In this document: positions 17,986-25,479 of the stretch, one piece after another | Numbering within the stretch: position 1 is the stretch's first letter | Layout: each line of letters begins with the position of its first letter | Assembly (NCBI GenBank): GCA_963848675.1 | Contig: CAWKEY010000021.1 | Location: forward strand, 124,001 to 188,000 | Direction: 5' to 3' | From: CAWKEY01 sp963848675 | GTDB lineage: Bacteria; Pseudomonadota; Gammaproteobacteria; Methylococcales; Methylomonadaceae | DNA length: 64,000 bases | Made by a program: the position numbers and the translations under genes | The notes under the pieces: model-generated | Told to the model about the DNA's origin: nothing | What the model saw: only the letters and a program-made list of their open reading frames with translations | The model's database searches: none

Positions 17986-18768
17986 ATGTTAAAAAAAATC
18001 TTACCTGTTCTGCTAACAACCGCCCTCATCGGCGCCTGCGCCGTCAGCCCTACCGGTAGGCAACAATTTATTTTCCTGCCGGATGCGCAAATCGATCAAA
18101 TGGGCTTGCAGGCTTTTGATAATTTGAAAAAAGAAAAAAAGCTTAGCTCCAACAGCCGCTACATCCAGGTTGCCCAGTGCATTACCCAGGCCATCACCCG
18201 CGAAACCGGCGGCAACTGGGAAGTCGTGGTCTTTGAGGACAACTCACCCAACGCCTTTGCCTTGCCCGGCAACAAAATTGGCGTGCACACGGGCATGCTG
18301 CAACTGGTTGACAATCAGGACCAATTAGCCGCGGTTATCGGGCATGAAATCGGTCACGTCCTGGCCAAACACAGCAATGAACGGGCCTCGCAAGAAATGG
18401 CGGTCAACCAGGGCATGGCGCTGATCCAGGCCGTAAGCGCCCCGCAGACCGCTTTGGGACAAACCGCCGTTGGCCTGCTGGGCGTGGGCGCGCAATATGG
18501 CGTTTTGATGCCCTACAGCCGTCTGCATGAACGTGAAGCCGATATCATAGGCGTGGATTTAATAGCCAAAGCCGGTTTTGATCCCCGCGCCAGCATTTCA
18601 CTCTGGCAAAAAATGAATCAAGCCGCGCAAGGCCAGCAACCGATCGAGTTCATGTCGACTCACCCCTCGCACAGCACACGCATTCAGGAATTGGAACAAC
18701 ACATGCCGGCTGCCATGCAATTGTTCCAGCAAGCCCAAAGCATGGGTAAACAGCCTCGTTGCAGCTAA
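17986..18768 (+). CDS. M48 family metallopeptidase lipoprotein (LoiP/YcaL type)
   Basis: A 260-residue lipoprotein with lipobox ALIGAC at about residue 18, so it sits in the envelope facing the periplasm. The zinc site is HEIGH (residues 120-124), with the third ligand in the READIIG segment. The family includes E. coli LoiP and YcaL, which take part in outer-membrane protein quality control. The stop is 3 nt before the dapC start, so it is likely in one operon with the dap genes, although the functions look unrelated. The 271-bp gap before it is shared with fhcB and shows no other feature. Confidence 0.88.
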   Translation: MLKKILPVLLTTALIGACAVSPTGRQQFIFLPDAQIDQMGLQAFDNLKKEKKLSSNSRYIQVAQCITQAITRETGGNWEVVVFEDNSPNAFALPGNKIGVHTGMLQLVDNQDQLAAVIGHEIGHVLAKHSNERASQEMAVNQGMALIQAVSAPQTALGQTAVGLLGVGAQYGVLMPYSRLHEREADIIGVDLIAKAGFDPRASISLWQKMNQAAQGQQPIEFMSTHPSHSTRIQELEQHMPAAMQLFQQAQSMGKQPRCS

Positions 18769-18771
18769 ATC

Positions 18772-20172
18772 ATGACGCCCCATTTAAAACACCTGCATCC
18801 CTATCCTTTTGAGAAGCTCGCACAGCTCAAACAAGGCATTGTGCCGCCTGCTGGTAAGCAGCATATTGCCATGTCCATTGGCGAACCCGCCCACGCCACG
18901 CCACATTTTATTCAGCAAACGCTATTGGCGCATTTGCATGGTCTGGCCAAGTACCCGACCACCAAAGGCATACCGGAATTAAGGTTGGCCATAGCCGGCT
19001 GGATTAGCCGGCGTTTTCGGATTCCGCCTGAGTCCATCAACCCCGAAACCCAGATCCTGCCGGTCAGCGGTACGCGTGAAGCGTTGTTTTCCTTCGCTCA
19101 ATGCGTGATCGATACAACTAGTGCCGCGCCTGCTCCCGGCAGGACAGCGGCATACACACCATCCCTGGCGATACCCGCGCCTGCTCCCGGCAGGACAGCG
19201 GCATACACACCATCCCTGGCGATAAACCCCATCGTCATCATGCCGAATCCGTTCTATCAGATTTATGAAGGCGCGGCCTTGCTGGCAGGGGCTGAGCCGT
19301 ATTTTATGAACACGCAGGAAGATTCAGGTTACTTGCCAGATTTTGATGCCGTACCCGAGGACATATGGCAACGCTGCCAGTTGATTTATATCTGCTCACC
19401 GGGCAACCCGACCGGCGCCGTCATCTCGAGCACCAGCCACGAAAAGCTTCTCAAACTGGCCGAAAAATACGATTTCGTCATTGCCTCCGATGAGTGTTAC
19501 AGCGAGCTCTATGACGACGAGAACAATCCGCCGCCCGGCCTATTGCAAACCGCGTATGAAATGGGCAACACAGCCTTCAAACGCTGTATCGTATTCCACA
19601 GCTTATCCAAGCGCTCCAACGCACCAGGCTTGCGCTCGGGCTTTGTCGCGGGCGATGCCGATATTCTTCAGCAGTATTTCCAGTACCGCACCTATCAAGG
19701 CTGTGCCATGCCCTTGCCCACCCAGCATGCCAGCATGCAAGCTTGGCAGGATGAAACGCATGTCCAGGAAAACAGGCGCTTGTATCGGGAGAAATTTGCC
19801 GCCTTCATCGATATTCTTGGCGATGTGTGCAGCATCACCAAACCCCCGGCCGGTTTTTACGTCTGGCTGAAAACGCCGATTGAAAACGACCCCCAGGGGG
19901 GGAGCGAGTGCAGCGAGTTGCCGGGAGCCCATGCTGACGATCTCCAGGGATGGAGTGAGTTCAGCAGGTTGCCGGGAGCAACTGCTGACACTGTCTTCAC
20001 GCAGCGGCTTTTTGCCCAGGAAAACGTCACCGTCCTGCCCGGCAGCTTTCTGTCCCGCGATTTTAACGGTGTCAACCCGGGCCAAAATCATGTCAGAATC
20101 GCCCTGGTTGCCCCGCTGGATGAATGTGTAGAAGCGGCCCATCGTATTAAAAATTTCATTAACTCTTTATAA
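18772..20172 (+). CDS. dapC: N-succinyldiaminopimelate aminotransferase DapC carrying two in-frame repeat insertions
   Basis: DapC transaminates N-succinyl-2-amino-6-ketopimelate in the lysine/diaminopimelate pathway. The fold-type I PLP signature is clear: SGTREALFSFAQ, IYICSPGNPTGAVIS, the PLP lysine in HSLSKRSNAPGLRSGFVAGD, and the C-terminal NHVRIALVAP. At 466 residues it is about 65 longer than usual. The excess is two insertions. One is residues 119-152 or so (19125-19226), a 17-residue tandem duplication. The other is about 33 residues around 19891-19989, made of the same 51-bp element in the opposite orientation. Both keep the frame and lie in places where homologues have short surface loops, so the enzyme is probably active. 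Confidence 0.93.
   Translation: MTPHLKHLHPYPFEKLAQLKQGIVPPAGKQHIAMSIGEPAHATPHFIQQTLLAHLHGLAKYPTTKGIPELRLAIAGWISRRFRIPPESINPETQILPVSGTREALFSFAQCVIDTTSAAPAPGRTAAYTPSLAIPAPAPGRTAAYTPSLAINPIVIMPNPFYQIYEGAALLAGAEPYFMNTQEDSGYLPDFDAVPEDIWQRCQLIYICSPGNPTGAVISSTSHEKLLKLAEKYDFVIASDECYSELYDDENNPPPGLLQTAYEMGNTAFKRCIVFHSLSKRSNAPGLRSGFVAGDADILQQYFQYRTYQGCAMPLPTQHASMQAWQDETHVQENRRLYREKFAAFIDILGDVCSITKPPAGFYVWLKTPIENDPQGGSECSELPGAHADDLQGWSEFSRLPGATADTVFTQRLFAQENVTVLPGSFLSRDFNGVNPGQNHVRIALVAPLDECVEAAHRIKNFINSL
19125..19226 (+). repeat. Tandem pair of 51-bp repeats (family R1) inserted in dapC, forward orientation
   Basis: Two adjacent 51-bp units that are identical over at least 49 bp. Each begins CGCGCCTGCTCCCGGCAGG and ends CCATCCCTGGCGATA. 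Each adds 17 codons (unit APAPGRTAAYTPSLAI plus one residue) between two conserved dapC segments. Confidence 0.9.
19885..19989 (-). repeat. Tandem pair of 51-bp repeats (family R1) inserted in dapC, reverse orientation
   Basis: Two diverged units offset by 51 bp (CCAGGG at 19893 and 19944, GTTGCCGGGAGC in both). Read on the minus strand they share the GCTCCCGGCA and CCATCCCTGG blocks with the forward pair at 19125-19226. They add about 33 codons to dapC without a stop. Confidence 0.85.
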
Positions 20173-20182
20173 AATTAAAGCC

Positions 20183-21001
20183 ATGTCACAACTTGAAAAC
20201 ATCATTAACACCGCCTTTGAAAACCGCGCTGAAATTACCCCCGCCAATGTTTCGGCAGAAGTGCGTGAAGCCGTAAAAGAAGCCATCAATTTACTAGACA
20301 GCGGCCAGGCCCGCGTTGCCGACAAAAGCAGCGGTCAATGGATGGTCAACCAATGGCTGAAAAAGGCCGTGTTGCTGTCGTTCAGAATCAACGAAAACCG
20401 CGTCATGGACGGCGGCGTCAACCGTTACTACGACAAGGTTGAAACCAAATTTGCCAGCTACACGCCCGATGATTTCGCCAAAGCCGGCGTGCGCGTGGTG
20501 CCTAATGCCAATGCCCGTCATGGCTCTTACATTGCGCCCGGCGCCGTATTGATGCCGTCTTACGTCAACATCGGCGCCTATGTCGACAGCGGCACCATGG
20601 TCGATACCTGGGTAACGGTCGGCTCCTGCGCACAAATCGGCAAAAATGTACATTTATCCGGTGGTGTTGGCATCGGCGGCGTATTGGAACCTTTACAAGC
20701 CGGCCCGACGATCATCGAAGACAACTGCTTCATCGGCGCACGCTCTGAAATCGTTGAAGGCGTGGTTGTGGAAGAAGGCTCCGTCATTTCCATGGGCGTG
20801 TACATCGGCCAAAGCACCAAAATTTTCAACCGCATGACCGGCGAAATCACCTACGGCCGCATTCCTGCCGGTTCCGTGGTGGTTTCCGGCAACCTGCCCT
20901 CAGCAGACGGCAAATACAGCCTGTACTGCGCGGTCATCATCAAACAGGTTGATGAAAGAACTCGCAGCAAAACCGGCATCAACGAACTATTAAGGGATTA
21001 A
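20183..21001 (+). CDS. dapD: 2,3,4,5-tetrahydropyridine-2,6-dicarboxylate N-succinyltransferase
   Basis: DapD succinylates tetrahydrodipicolinate, the step before DapC. The 272-residue protein has the helical N-terminal domain (SGQWMVNQWLKKAVLLSFR) and a left-handed beta-helix of hexapeptide repeats (VRVVPNANARHGSYIAPGAVLMPSYVN, through GGVGIGGVLEP). The C-terminus is the conserved DERTRSKTGINELLRD. It follows dapC by 10 nt in the same direction and is very likely in the same operon. No strong ribosome-binding site is visible, which fits coupling to dapC. Confidence 0.98.
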   Translation: MSQLENIINTAFENRAEITPANVSAEVREAVKEAINLLDSGQARVADKSSGQWMVNQWLKKAVLLSFRINENRVMDGGVNRYYDKVETKFASYTPDDFAKAGVRVVPNANARHGSYIAPGAVLMPSYVNIGAYVDSGTMVDTWVTVGSCAQIGKNVHLSGGVGIGGVLEPLQAGPTIIEDNCFIGARSEIVEGVVVEEGSVISMGVYIGQSTKIFNRMTGEITYGRIPAGSVVVSGNLPSADGKYSLYCAVIIKQVDERTRSKTGINELLRD

Positions 21002-21060
21002 TTGAATATATAGCGGAAGGTATACTCCAACAAACGCCGCGTTATAAAAACGGAAGAGTT

Positions 21061-21732
21061 ATGAACCATATAATTGAAATTCTGAGAAACCTTAGAAATT
21101 GGCTTCTCAGTATTTTAAGATGGCTTTTTGTTGAACCTTGGAAGTTTTGGTTCACCCTACTTCCGTTTTTTATTGGTGGTATTTTTTGTTGGCTTATACC
21201 GGCCGGTATTTTCTGTGGGTCAAATTTTAACGACACATTAGAAACTCGACTCCGACTGACAGGGCTGTTTCTTGAATTATTGGGAATTGTTTCGGTGGTT
21301 TATGGGCTTAACGAAACTCTAAAGTTGTTCGAAGATGTAAATCTACCGCATATATTTTCTAAATGGATTAAACGATTTCCAAAATTCGAAGACAACAATA
21401 TTTCTATCACAGGCGGCTCTTTCGATTCTACATTGTCGGCTTTAATCAACATCTCACCGCCATCACCAGACACCCCACTCCCTGATCGAGTTGCTCTGCT
21501 GGAAAAAAATCTCAGTCAAACGAATGAGTGGATATTTAAAATTCAAAAGCATCTTACAGAGAATTTAACCAATGAAAGCTTTAAGCGAGAAGTCGGCGAT
21601 AAACAAGCTCAGCAAGCACTCCAGAAATTTGCTATAGGCGATGTTTACATGGAATTAATAGGAATCATTTGGTTAATTCCTGGGGCCATTCTTGCCACTG
21701 CTTCAACAGAACTGGCACAGCTTATTGGTTAA
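21061..21732 (+). CDS. Membrane protein of unknown function
   Basis: A 223-residue protein with hydrophobic segments near residues 28-52 and 66-84 and a third at the C-terminus (about 195-215), and a hydrophilic middle that may lie in the cytoplasm. GGAAGAG stands just before the ATG. Its base composition is visibly richer in A and T than dapD before it and the genes after it, which suggests recent arrival. It lies between dapD and the small genes leading to dapE. I do not recognise the family. Confidence 0.7.
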   Translation: MNHIIEILRNLRNWLLSILRWLFVEPWKFWFTLLPFFIGGIFCWLIPAGIFCGSNFNDTLETRLRLTGLFLELLGIVSVVYGLNETLKLFEDVNLPHIFSKWIKRFPKFEDNNISITGGSFDSTLSALINISPPSPDTPLPDRVALLEKNLSQTNEWIFKIQKHLTENLTNESFKREVGDKQAQQALQKFAIGDVYMELIGIIWLIPGAILATASTELAQLIG

Positions 21733-21809
21733 TTATCGACTATATCTGTTACGCTACTTCCTTACAATGTACAAATATATTTAACTTTAAACCCAACTAT
21801 CATCAAGCC

Positions 21810-22052
21810 ATGAGCCAAAATCTCACCAGCAACGCCATTATTTACGCCACACTCGCCCTTAACAGTGAAATAGCACTGCAAAAGGAATATCTGGACTCGT
21901 CCGATGTGCCCGCTGATGAGCGCGAAAACGAGGAGGAGATTCTTGACGATTTAGAGCAAGCCTTCATGGAATTTGTGGATCTCTATAAATCCCGCTGCAA
22001 AACCGACAAGGAACTGCCCAGCATTGACGAATTACTGAACAGCCAACTCTAA
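21810..22052 (+). CDS. Small conserved-looking acidic protein of unknown function
   Basis: An 80-residue acidic, mostly helical protein (SNAIIYATLALNSEIALQKEY, then DERENEEEILDDLEQAFMEFVDLYKSR). The frame is open further upstream to 21669, but the ATG at 21810 gives a plausible N-terminus, and the upstream part overlaps the membrane-protein gene in another frame. It ends 5 nt before the Spx/ArsC-like gene, so the two are probably co-transcribed. No function recognised. Confidence 0.65.
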   Translation: MSQNLTSNAIIYATLALNSEIALQKEYLDSSDVPADERENEEEILDDLEQAFMEFVDLYKSRCKTDKELPSIDELLNSQL

Positions 22053-22057
22053 AAATC

Positions 22058-22468
22058 ATGCACACGCTTTACGGCATAAAAAACTGCGACACCGTCAATA
22101 AAGCACGCAAATGGCTCGATGACAACGGCATTGCCTATCAATTTCATGATTTTAGAACGGAGGGACTAACGCCCGAGCTGTTGCAGCACTTTGCCGCCCA
22201 AGTGGACTGGAATACGCTGCTTAACCGCAGCAGCACCAGCTGGCGGCAATTAAGTGATGCGCAAAAATCCGATCTTAGCCAAGACTCGGCAACTGCTCCA
22301 TGCGTTGCCCTACCTCCTGCATCCATGCAGTCGAAGGCGATACAGTTAATGCTGGACACGCCCACCCTGATCAAACGCCCGATTCTGGATACCGGAAATA
22401 AACTGATTGTCGGTTTTAACGCCAGGGATGGTGGGTATGCCGTACACCTGTCGGGAACAACCAAGTAG
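22058..22468 (+). CDS. Spx/MgsR/ArsC-family protein (YffB-like) with a repeat insertion
   Basis: A thioredoxin-fold protein of the ArsC/Spx superfamily, starting MHTLYGIKNCDTVNKARKWLDDNGI. A single cysteine (C10) occupies the ArsC active-site position, and the conserved LLNRSSTSWRQL and PTLIKRPIL segments are present. YffB-type proteins often lie beside dapE. At 136 residues it is about 18 longer than relatives. The excess, about SQDSATAPCVALPPASMQ, falls where relatives have a short turn and is encoded by the R2 repeat region (22285-22333). The stop codon TAG lies inside another repeat (22465-22489). Activity is unproven. Confidence 0.85.
   Translation: MHTLYGIKNCDTVNKARKWLDDNGIAYQFHDFRTEGLTPELLQHFAAQVDWNTLLNRSSTSWRQLSDAQKSDLSQDSATAPCVALPPASMQSKAIQLMLDTPTLIKRPILDTGNKLIVGFNARDGGYAVHLSGTTK
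22312..22333 (+). repeat. Dispersed small repeat, family R2, inserted in frame in the Spx/ArsC-like gene
   Basis: Core ACCTCCTGCATCCATGCAG followed by TCG, containing the inverted repeat CTGCAT-CC-ATGCAG. The same sequence with two changes occurs on the minus strand at 1312-1333. The inserted tract in the gene is longer, about 22285-22335. Confidence 0.65.
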
Positions 22469-22489
22469 GGCGTGCCGTGCGCGCCCTAC
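22465..22489. repeat. Palindromic repeat (family R3), left copy
   Basis: An inverted repeat GTAGGGCG / CGCCCTAC around a 9-nt centre. It supplies the stop codon of the Spx/ArsC-like gene. A related half-palindrome lies at 22645-22666 in the opposite sense. Confidence 0.7.
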
Positions 22490-22644
22490 GCTAAAGAACA
22501 TGCGCGACACACTTAAACAACGTTGTTTTATGTCAAAGCAAATAGCAACATTGGGCAAAATCCCCCGCACTTTTAATCACACCCGGTGCGGCGAAAGGCG
22601 AGCTTTGTCAAACTGAACGCGCATCTTGAACAAAAAAACCTAAT

Positions 22645-22666
22645 CGGTGCACACAGCGCACCCTAC
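22645..22666. repeat. Palindromic repeat (family R3), right copy, abutting the dapE start
   Basis: CGGTGCACACAGCGCACCC plus TAC, with GGTGC pairing with GCACC and the same CCCTAC end as 22465-22489. It ends 3 nt before the dapE ATG, in the place where a ribosome-binding site would be expected. Confidence 0.65.
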
Positions 22667-22669
22667 ATC

Positions 22670-23803
22670 ATGAACGACACATTAGAACTGCTTAAAGACC
22701 TCATCAAACGTGCATCCGTGACCCCTAAAGACGAAGGCTGCCAGGATGTGCTGGCTGCCCGCTTGACTCCTCTGGGCTTTAATGCAGAACGCCTGAATTT
22801 TGCCGATACCCAAAACATCTGGCTCAGACGCGGCGAGGCAAAACCCTTGTTCGTGTTCCTGGGACATACGGATGTCGTGCCGACAGGCCCTTTGGATGCC
22901 TGGCTGTCGCCTCCGTTTGAGCCGACCCTGCGCGACGGCAGGCTTTATGGCCGGGGCGCGGCCGATATGAAGGGCGGTATCGCGGCCTTTATGACCGCTG
23001 TCGAACGCTTTATTGCCAAACACCCCGATCATCAAGGCTCGATTGCCGTGATGATGACCAGCGACGAAGAAGGCATCGCCACCCATGGCGTGGTAAAAGT
23101 CGTGGAAGTACTGGAACAGCGCAATGAAAAAATCGACTGGTGTTTGGTCGGCGAGCCGTCCAGCGATAAAAAAATTGGCGATGTGATCCGTGTCGGCAGA
23201 CGCGGCTCCTTATGCGCCAAGCTGAGCGTTGCCGGCATACAAGGCCATGTCGCCTATCCGGAACTGGCGGAAAACCCGATTCACCGTTTTGCCCCGGCCC
23301 TCAAGGAACTCACGGAAGAAATCTGGGATCACGGCAATGCCTTTTTCCCGCCGACCAGCCTGCAGGTGTCCAATATCAATGCCGGCACCGGCGCTGAAAA
23401 CATCATTCCGGGCAGTATCGAAATTCAGTTTAACCTGCGTTTCTGTACCGAACTGGACGAAGCCACCATCAAACAACGCACCCGGGCCATACTGGATAAA
23501 CACGGCTTTAACTATGACCTGCAATGGCGCTTGTCCGGCAATCCTTTCCTGACCGGAAAAGGTGCCTTAATCGATGCCGCCCATGCCGCCATCAAAACCG
23601 TCACCGGCCTTGAAACCCTCGATGATACTGGCGGCGGTACCTCGGACGGCCGTTTTATCGCCCCGACCGGCGCGCAGGTGATTGAACTTGGCCCATTTAA
23701 TGAAAGCATCCATAAAGTGAATGAAAATATCGGCGTGGAAGATTTGGAAGTATTGAGTCGAATCTATGAGCAGATGCTGATTAATTTGCTGGTGAAGAGG
23801 TAA
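22670..23803 (+). CDS. dapE: Succinyl-diaminopimelate desuccinylase
   Basis: DapE removes succinate from N-succinyl-LL-diaminopimelate with two zinc ions. The 377-residue length is typical. Metal-binding and catalytic segments are visible: FLGHTDVVP (first His), GRGAADMKGG (bridging Asp), TSDEEG (catalytic Glu and metal Glu), GEPSS, and the final GPFNESIHKVNE (last His). The frame is open upstream to 22586, but that part reads through the R3 repeat. MNDTLELLKDLI matches the family start. It belongs with dapC and dapD in the diaminopimelate route used for lysine and peptidoglycan. Confidence 0.96.
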   Translation: MNDTLELLKDLIKRASVTPKDEGCQDVLAARLTPLGFNAERLNFADTQNIWLRRGEAKPLFVFLGHTDVVPTGPLDAWLSPPFEPTLRDGRLYGRGAADMKGGIAAFMTAVERFIAKHPDHQGSIAVMMTSDEEGIATHGVVKVVEVLEQRNEKIDWCLVGEPSSDKKIGDVIRVGRRGSLCAKLSVAGIQGHVAYPELAENPIHRFAPALKELTEEIWDHGNAFFPPTSLQVSNINAGTGAENIIPGSIEIQFNLRFCTELDEATIKQRTRAILDKHGFNYDLQWRLSGNPFLTGKGALIDAAHAAIKTVTGLETLDDTGGGTSDGRFIAPTGAQVIELGPFNESIHKVNENIGVEDLEVLSRIYEQMLINLLVKR

Positions 23804-23931
23804 TCGGGGGAAAAACGCTACAGCTGATCTGGCGGCTTTTACACATCTGCTCCCATGGAATGAGCCTCGGCAGTACCGCAGGGAGGCACGCCGCTCCACT
23901 TGCGCTGGCTGGGCCTTGCCTCCTAAGAAGC

Positions 23932-24642
23932 TTAACCGCGCAATCGGCCAGATTTTTTCAGGTAGCGGATACTTAAATAAACAATCGTTATCGAGGGCAC
24001 AATATAGATCAAAAGCTGATTACGCAGACCTTGATCATATCCAGTTAATTCTGGATATTTCAATAACACAATAAATGTAATAGCTAACAACCAAATATAT
24101 AGGCTGCTTAATTCCTTAACCAGCCAGCGCCGCCAATTGAATTGCATACTGTTAAACGTCGCGTGCAAACCCTTAAACTCAGGAATCCAGCGATTGACGC
24201 GTTGACAATACGCCTCAAACTCCGCACCGAATTTACCGCGCAGAAAATTCTCTTCAGCCATCACGATAGCCTGGTAAATAAACAGGAAAGCCGGAATAAT
24301 CAGCGCTGTGTACAGCAGAGAATTCGATAAAATACCAACGCCCAATAACATCAGAATATTGCCGACATACAGCGGATTGCGGCAGTGGTTGAAAATACCC
24401 TCGGTAACCAGGTTTGACGCATAGACCGTTTTGTTCCGGCCACCGCGCCTAATATATGCCAGACCGATGGTCGCGCCGCGAATCGCTTCACCGAAAATAG
24501 TGATAGATAAGCCGGCAAACAGCAGCCATGGATGATTCGGCTCTGTGAGTAATACGGGAGAGGGAATAAACAGCGCCAAATACAGCGGGATGAATACCCA
24601 GTTGCGGTATTGGAAAAAGAAATTGCCAATTTGAATCATCAT
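23932..24642 (-). CDS. Membrane methyltransferase of the ICMT/PEMT type
   Basis: A 236-residue protein with about five membrane segments. The signature GIFNHCRNPLYVGNILMLLG is the SAM-binding RNP-x-Y motif of isoprenylcysteine carboxyl methyltransferases and phospholipid N-methyltransferases, and EAYCQRVNRWIP follows as in that family. The methyl acceptor is unknown. A lipid or small isoprenoid is more likely than a prenylated protein. Its ATG shares one base with the stop codon of the CmoA-like gene (TAATG), so the two genes are translationally coupled. Confidence 0.75.
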   Translation of the reverse strand: MMIQIGNFFFQYRNWVFIPLYLALFIPSPVLLTEPNHPWLLFAGLSITIFGEAIRGATIGLAYIRRGGRNKTVYASNLVTEGIFNHCRNPLYVGNILMLLGVGILSNSLLYTALIIPAFLFIYQAIVMAEENFLRGKFGAEFEAYCQRVNRWIPEFKGLHATFNSMQFNWRRWLVKELSSLYIWLLAITFIVLLKYPELTGYDQGLRNQLLIYIVPSITIVYLSIRYLKKSGRLRG

Positions 24643-25373
24643 TATTTTTTTCTCGCGATGAGCCCGGAAAAGTTATACCACTTAAAAAACACTTCACAAT
24701 CTGTAAAACCGATGTCGCGTAGCATGGCGATATTTTCGCTGAGCTTATAAGGTATGAGAATGTTTTCCAGGGCTTCCCGTTTTTGTGAAATTTCCATTTC
24801 GCTGTAGTGATTACGGCGCTTGTAGTTGTAATAATGCTTGATAAATTCGCGGTTAAATACACTATCTTCCGCCAAAACTTTCTCAACCAGAATTAACACG
24901 CCACCGCTCTCTAAGCCGTCGATAATACTTTTCAGCAGTCTCTCCCGGTAAATGGGACGGACGAATTGCAGCGTCAGGCACAAAACGACAACCGAGGCAT
25001 TGGTAATTTCCACACTCCGATTCAAATCCGCGACGCGCAGTTCGAAAGGCCGGGAAAAGTCGGCGTCAATGAGTTTAATCCGGCATTTGTCAAGCATCTC
25101 CGGCGAGTCGTCGATACCGATAAAGCGTATATCCTGGGGTATCGAGGTATCCATGCCGATTAAGGTGGCGCCGGTAGCGCAGCCCAAGTCATAGACATCC
25201 GTTCCCGGCTTGGCGTAATCAGCAGCCAGCTCCGCCATCATGCGCTGCATTTCTCCATAGAAGGGCACTGACCGGTTCACCATATCGTCAAACACATTGG
25301 CGACTGTGGTGCCGAATTTAAAATCAGCTGCCGTTTTGATTTCTTCCTTAAATACGTGATCTTTGTCAGACAT
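24642..25373 (-). CDS. cmoA: CmoA-family carboxy-S-adenosylmethionine synthase (possibly a divergent member)
   Basis: CmoA makes carboxy-SAM from SAM and prephenate for CmoB-dependent modification of wobble uridine in tRNA. The 243-residue protein has the family blocks FDDMVNRSVPFYGEM, VYDLGCATGATL (SAM motif I), IGIDDSPEMLDKC, VVLCLTLQFV and YSEMEISQKREALEN. Similarity to E. coli CmoA is clear but moderate, and no cmoB lies beside it. It is instead coupled to a membrane methyltransferase. It may be genuine CmoA or a relative with another acceptor. Confidence 0.7.
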   Translation of the reverse strand: MSDKDHVFKEEIKTAADFKFGTTVANVFDDMVNRSVPFYGEMQRMMAELAADYAKPGTDVYDLGCATGATLIGMDTSIPQDIRFIGIDDSPEMLDKCRIKLIDADFSRPFELRVADLNRSVEITNASVVVLCLTLQFVRPIYRERLLKSIIDGLESGGVLILVEKVLAEDSVFNREFIKHYYNYKRRNHYSEMEISQKREALENILIPYKLSENIAMLRDIGFTDCEVFFKWYNFSGLIARKK

Positions 25374-25479
25374 AAAAACCTGGGTTCATAAAACTACCGG
25401 GTGAATAGAAATTGATGGCCAAAAACAGGGCAAACCTTTTATTTTTTGCCTCTCTGCCGTAAAGGCTGCGGGGGGACGA

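Noticed and set aside
23830..23930. Possible further copy of the R1 repeat after dapE
   Set aside because: Only short fragments (CTGCTCCC, CGGCAG) match. Too weak to call without a search.
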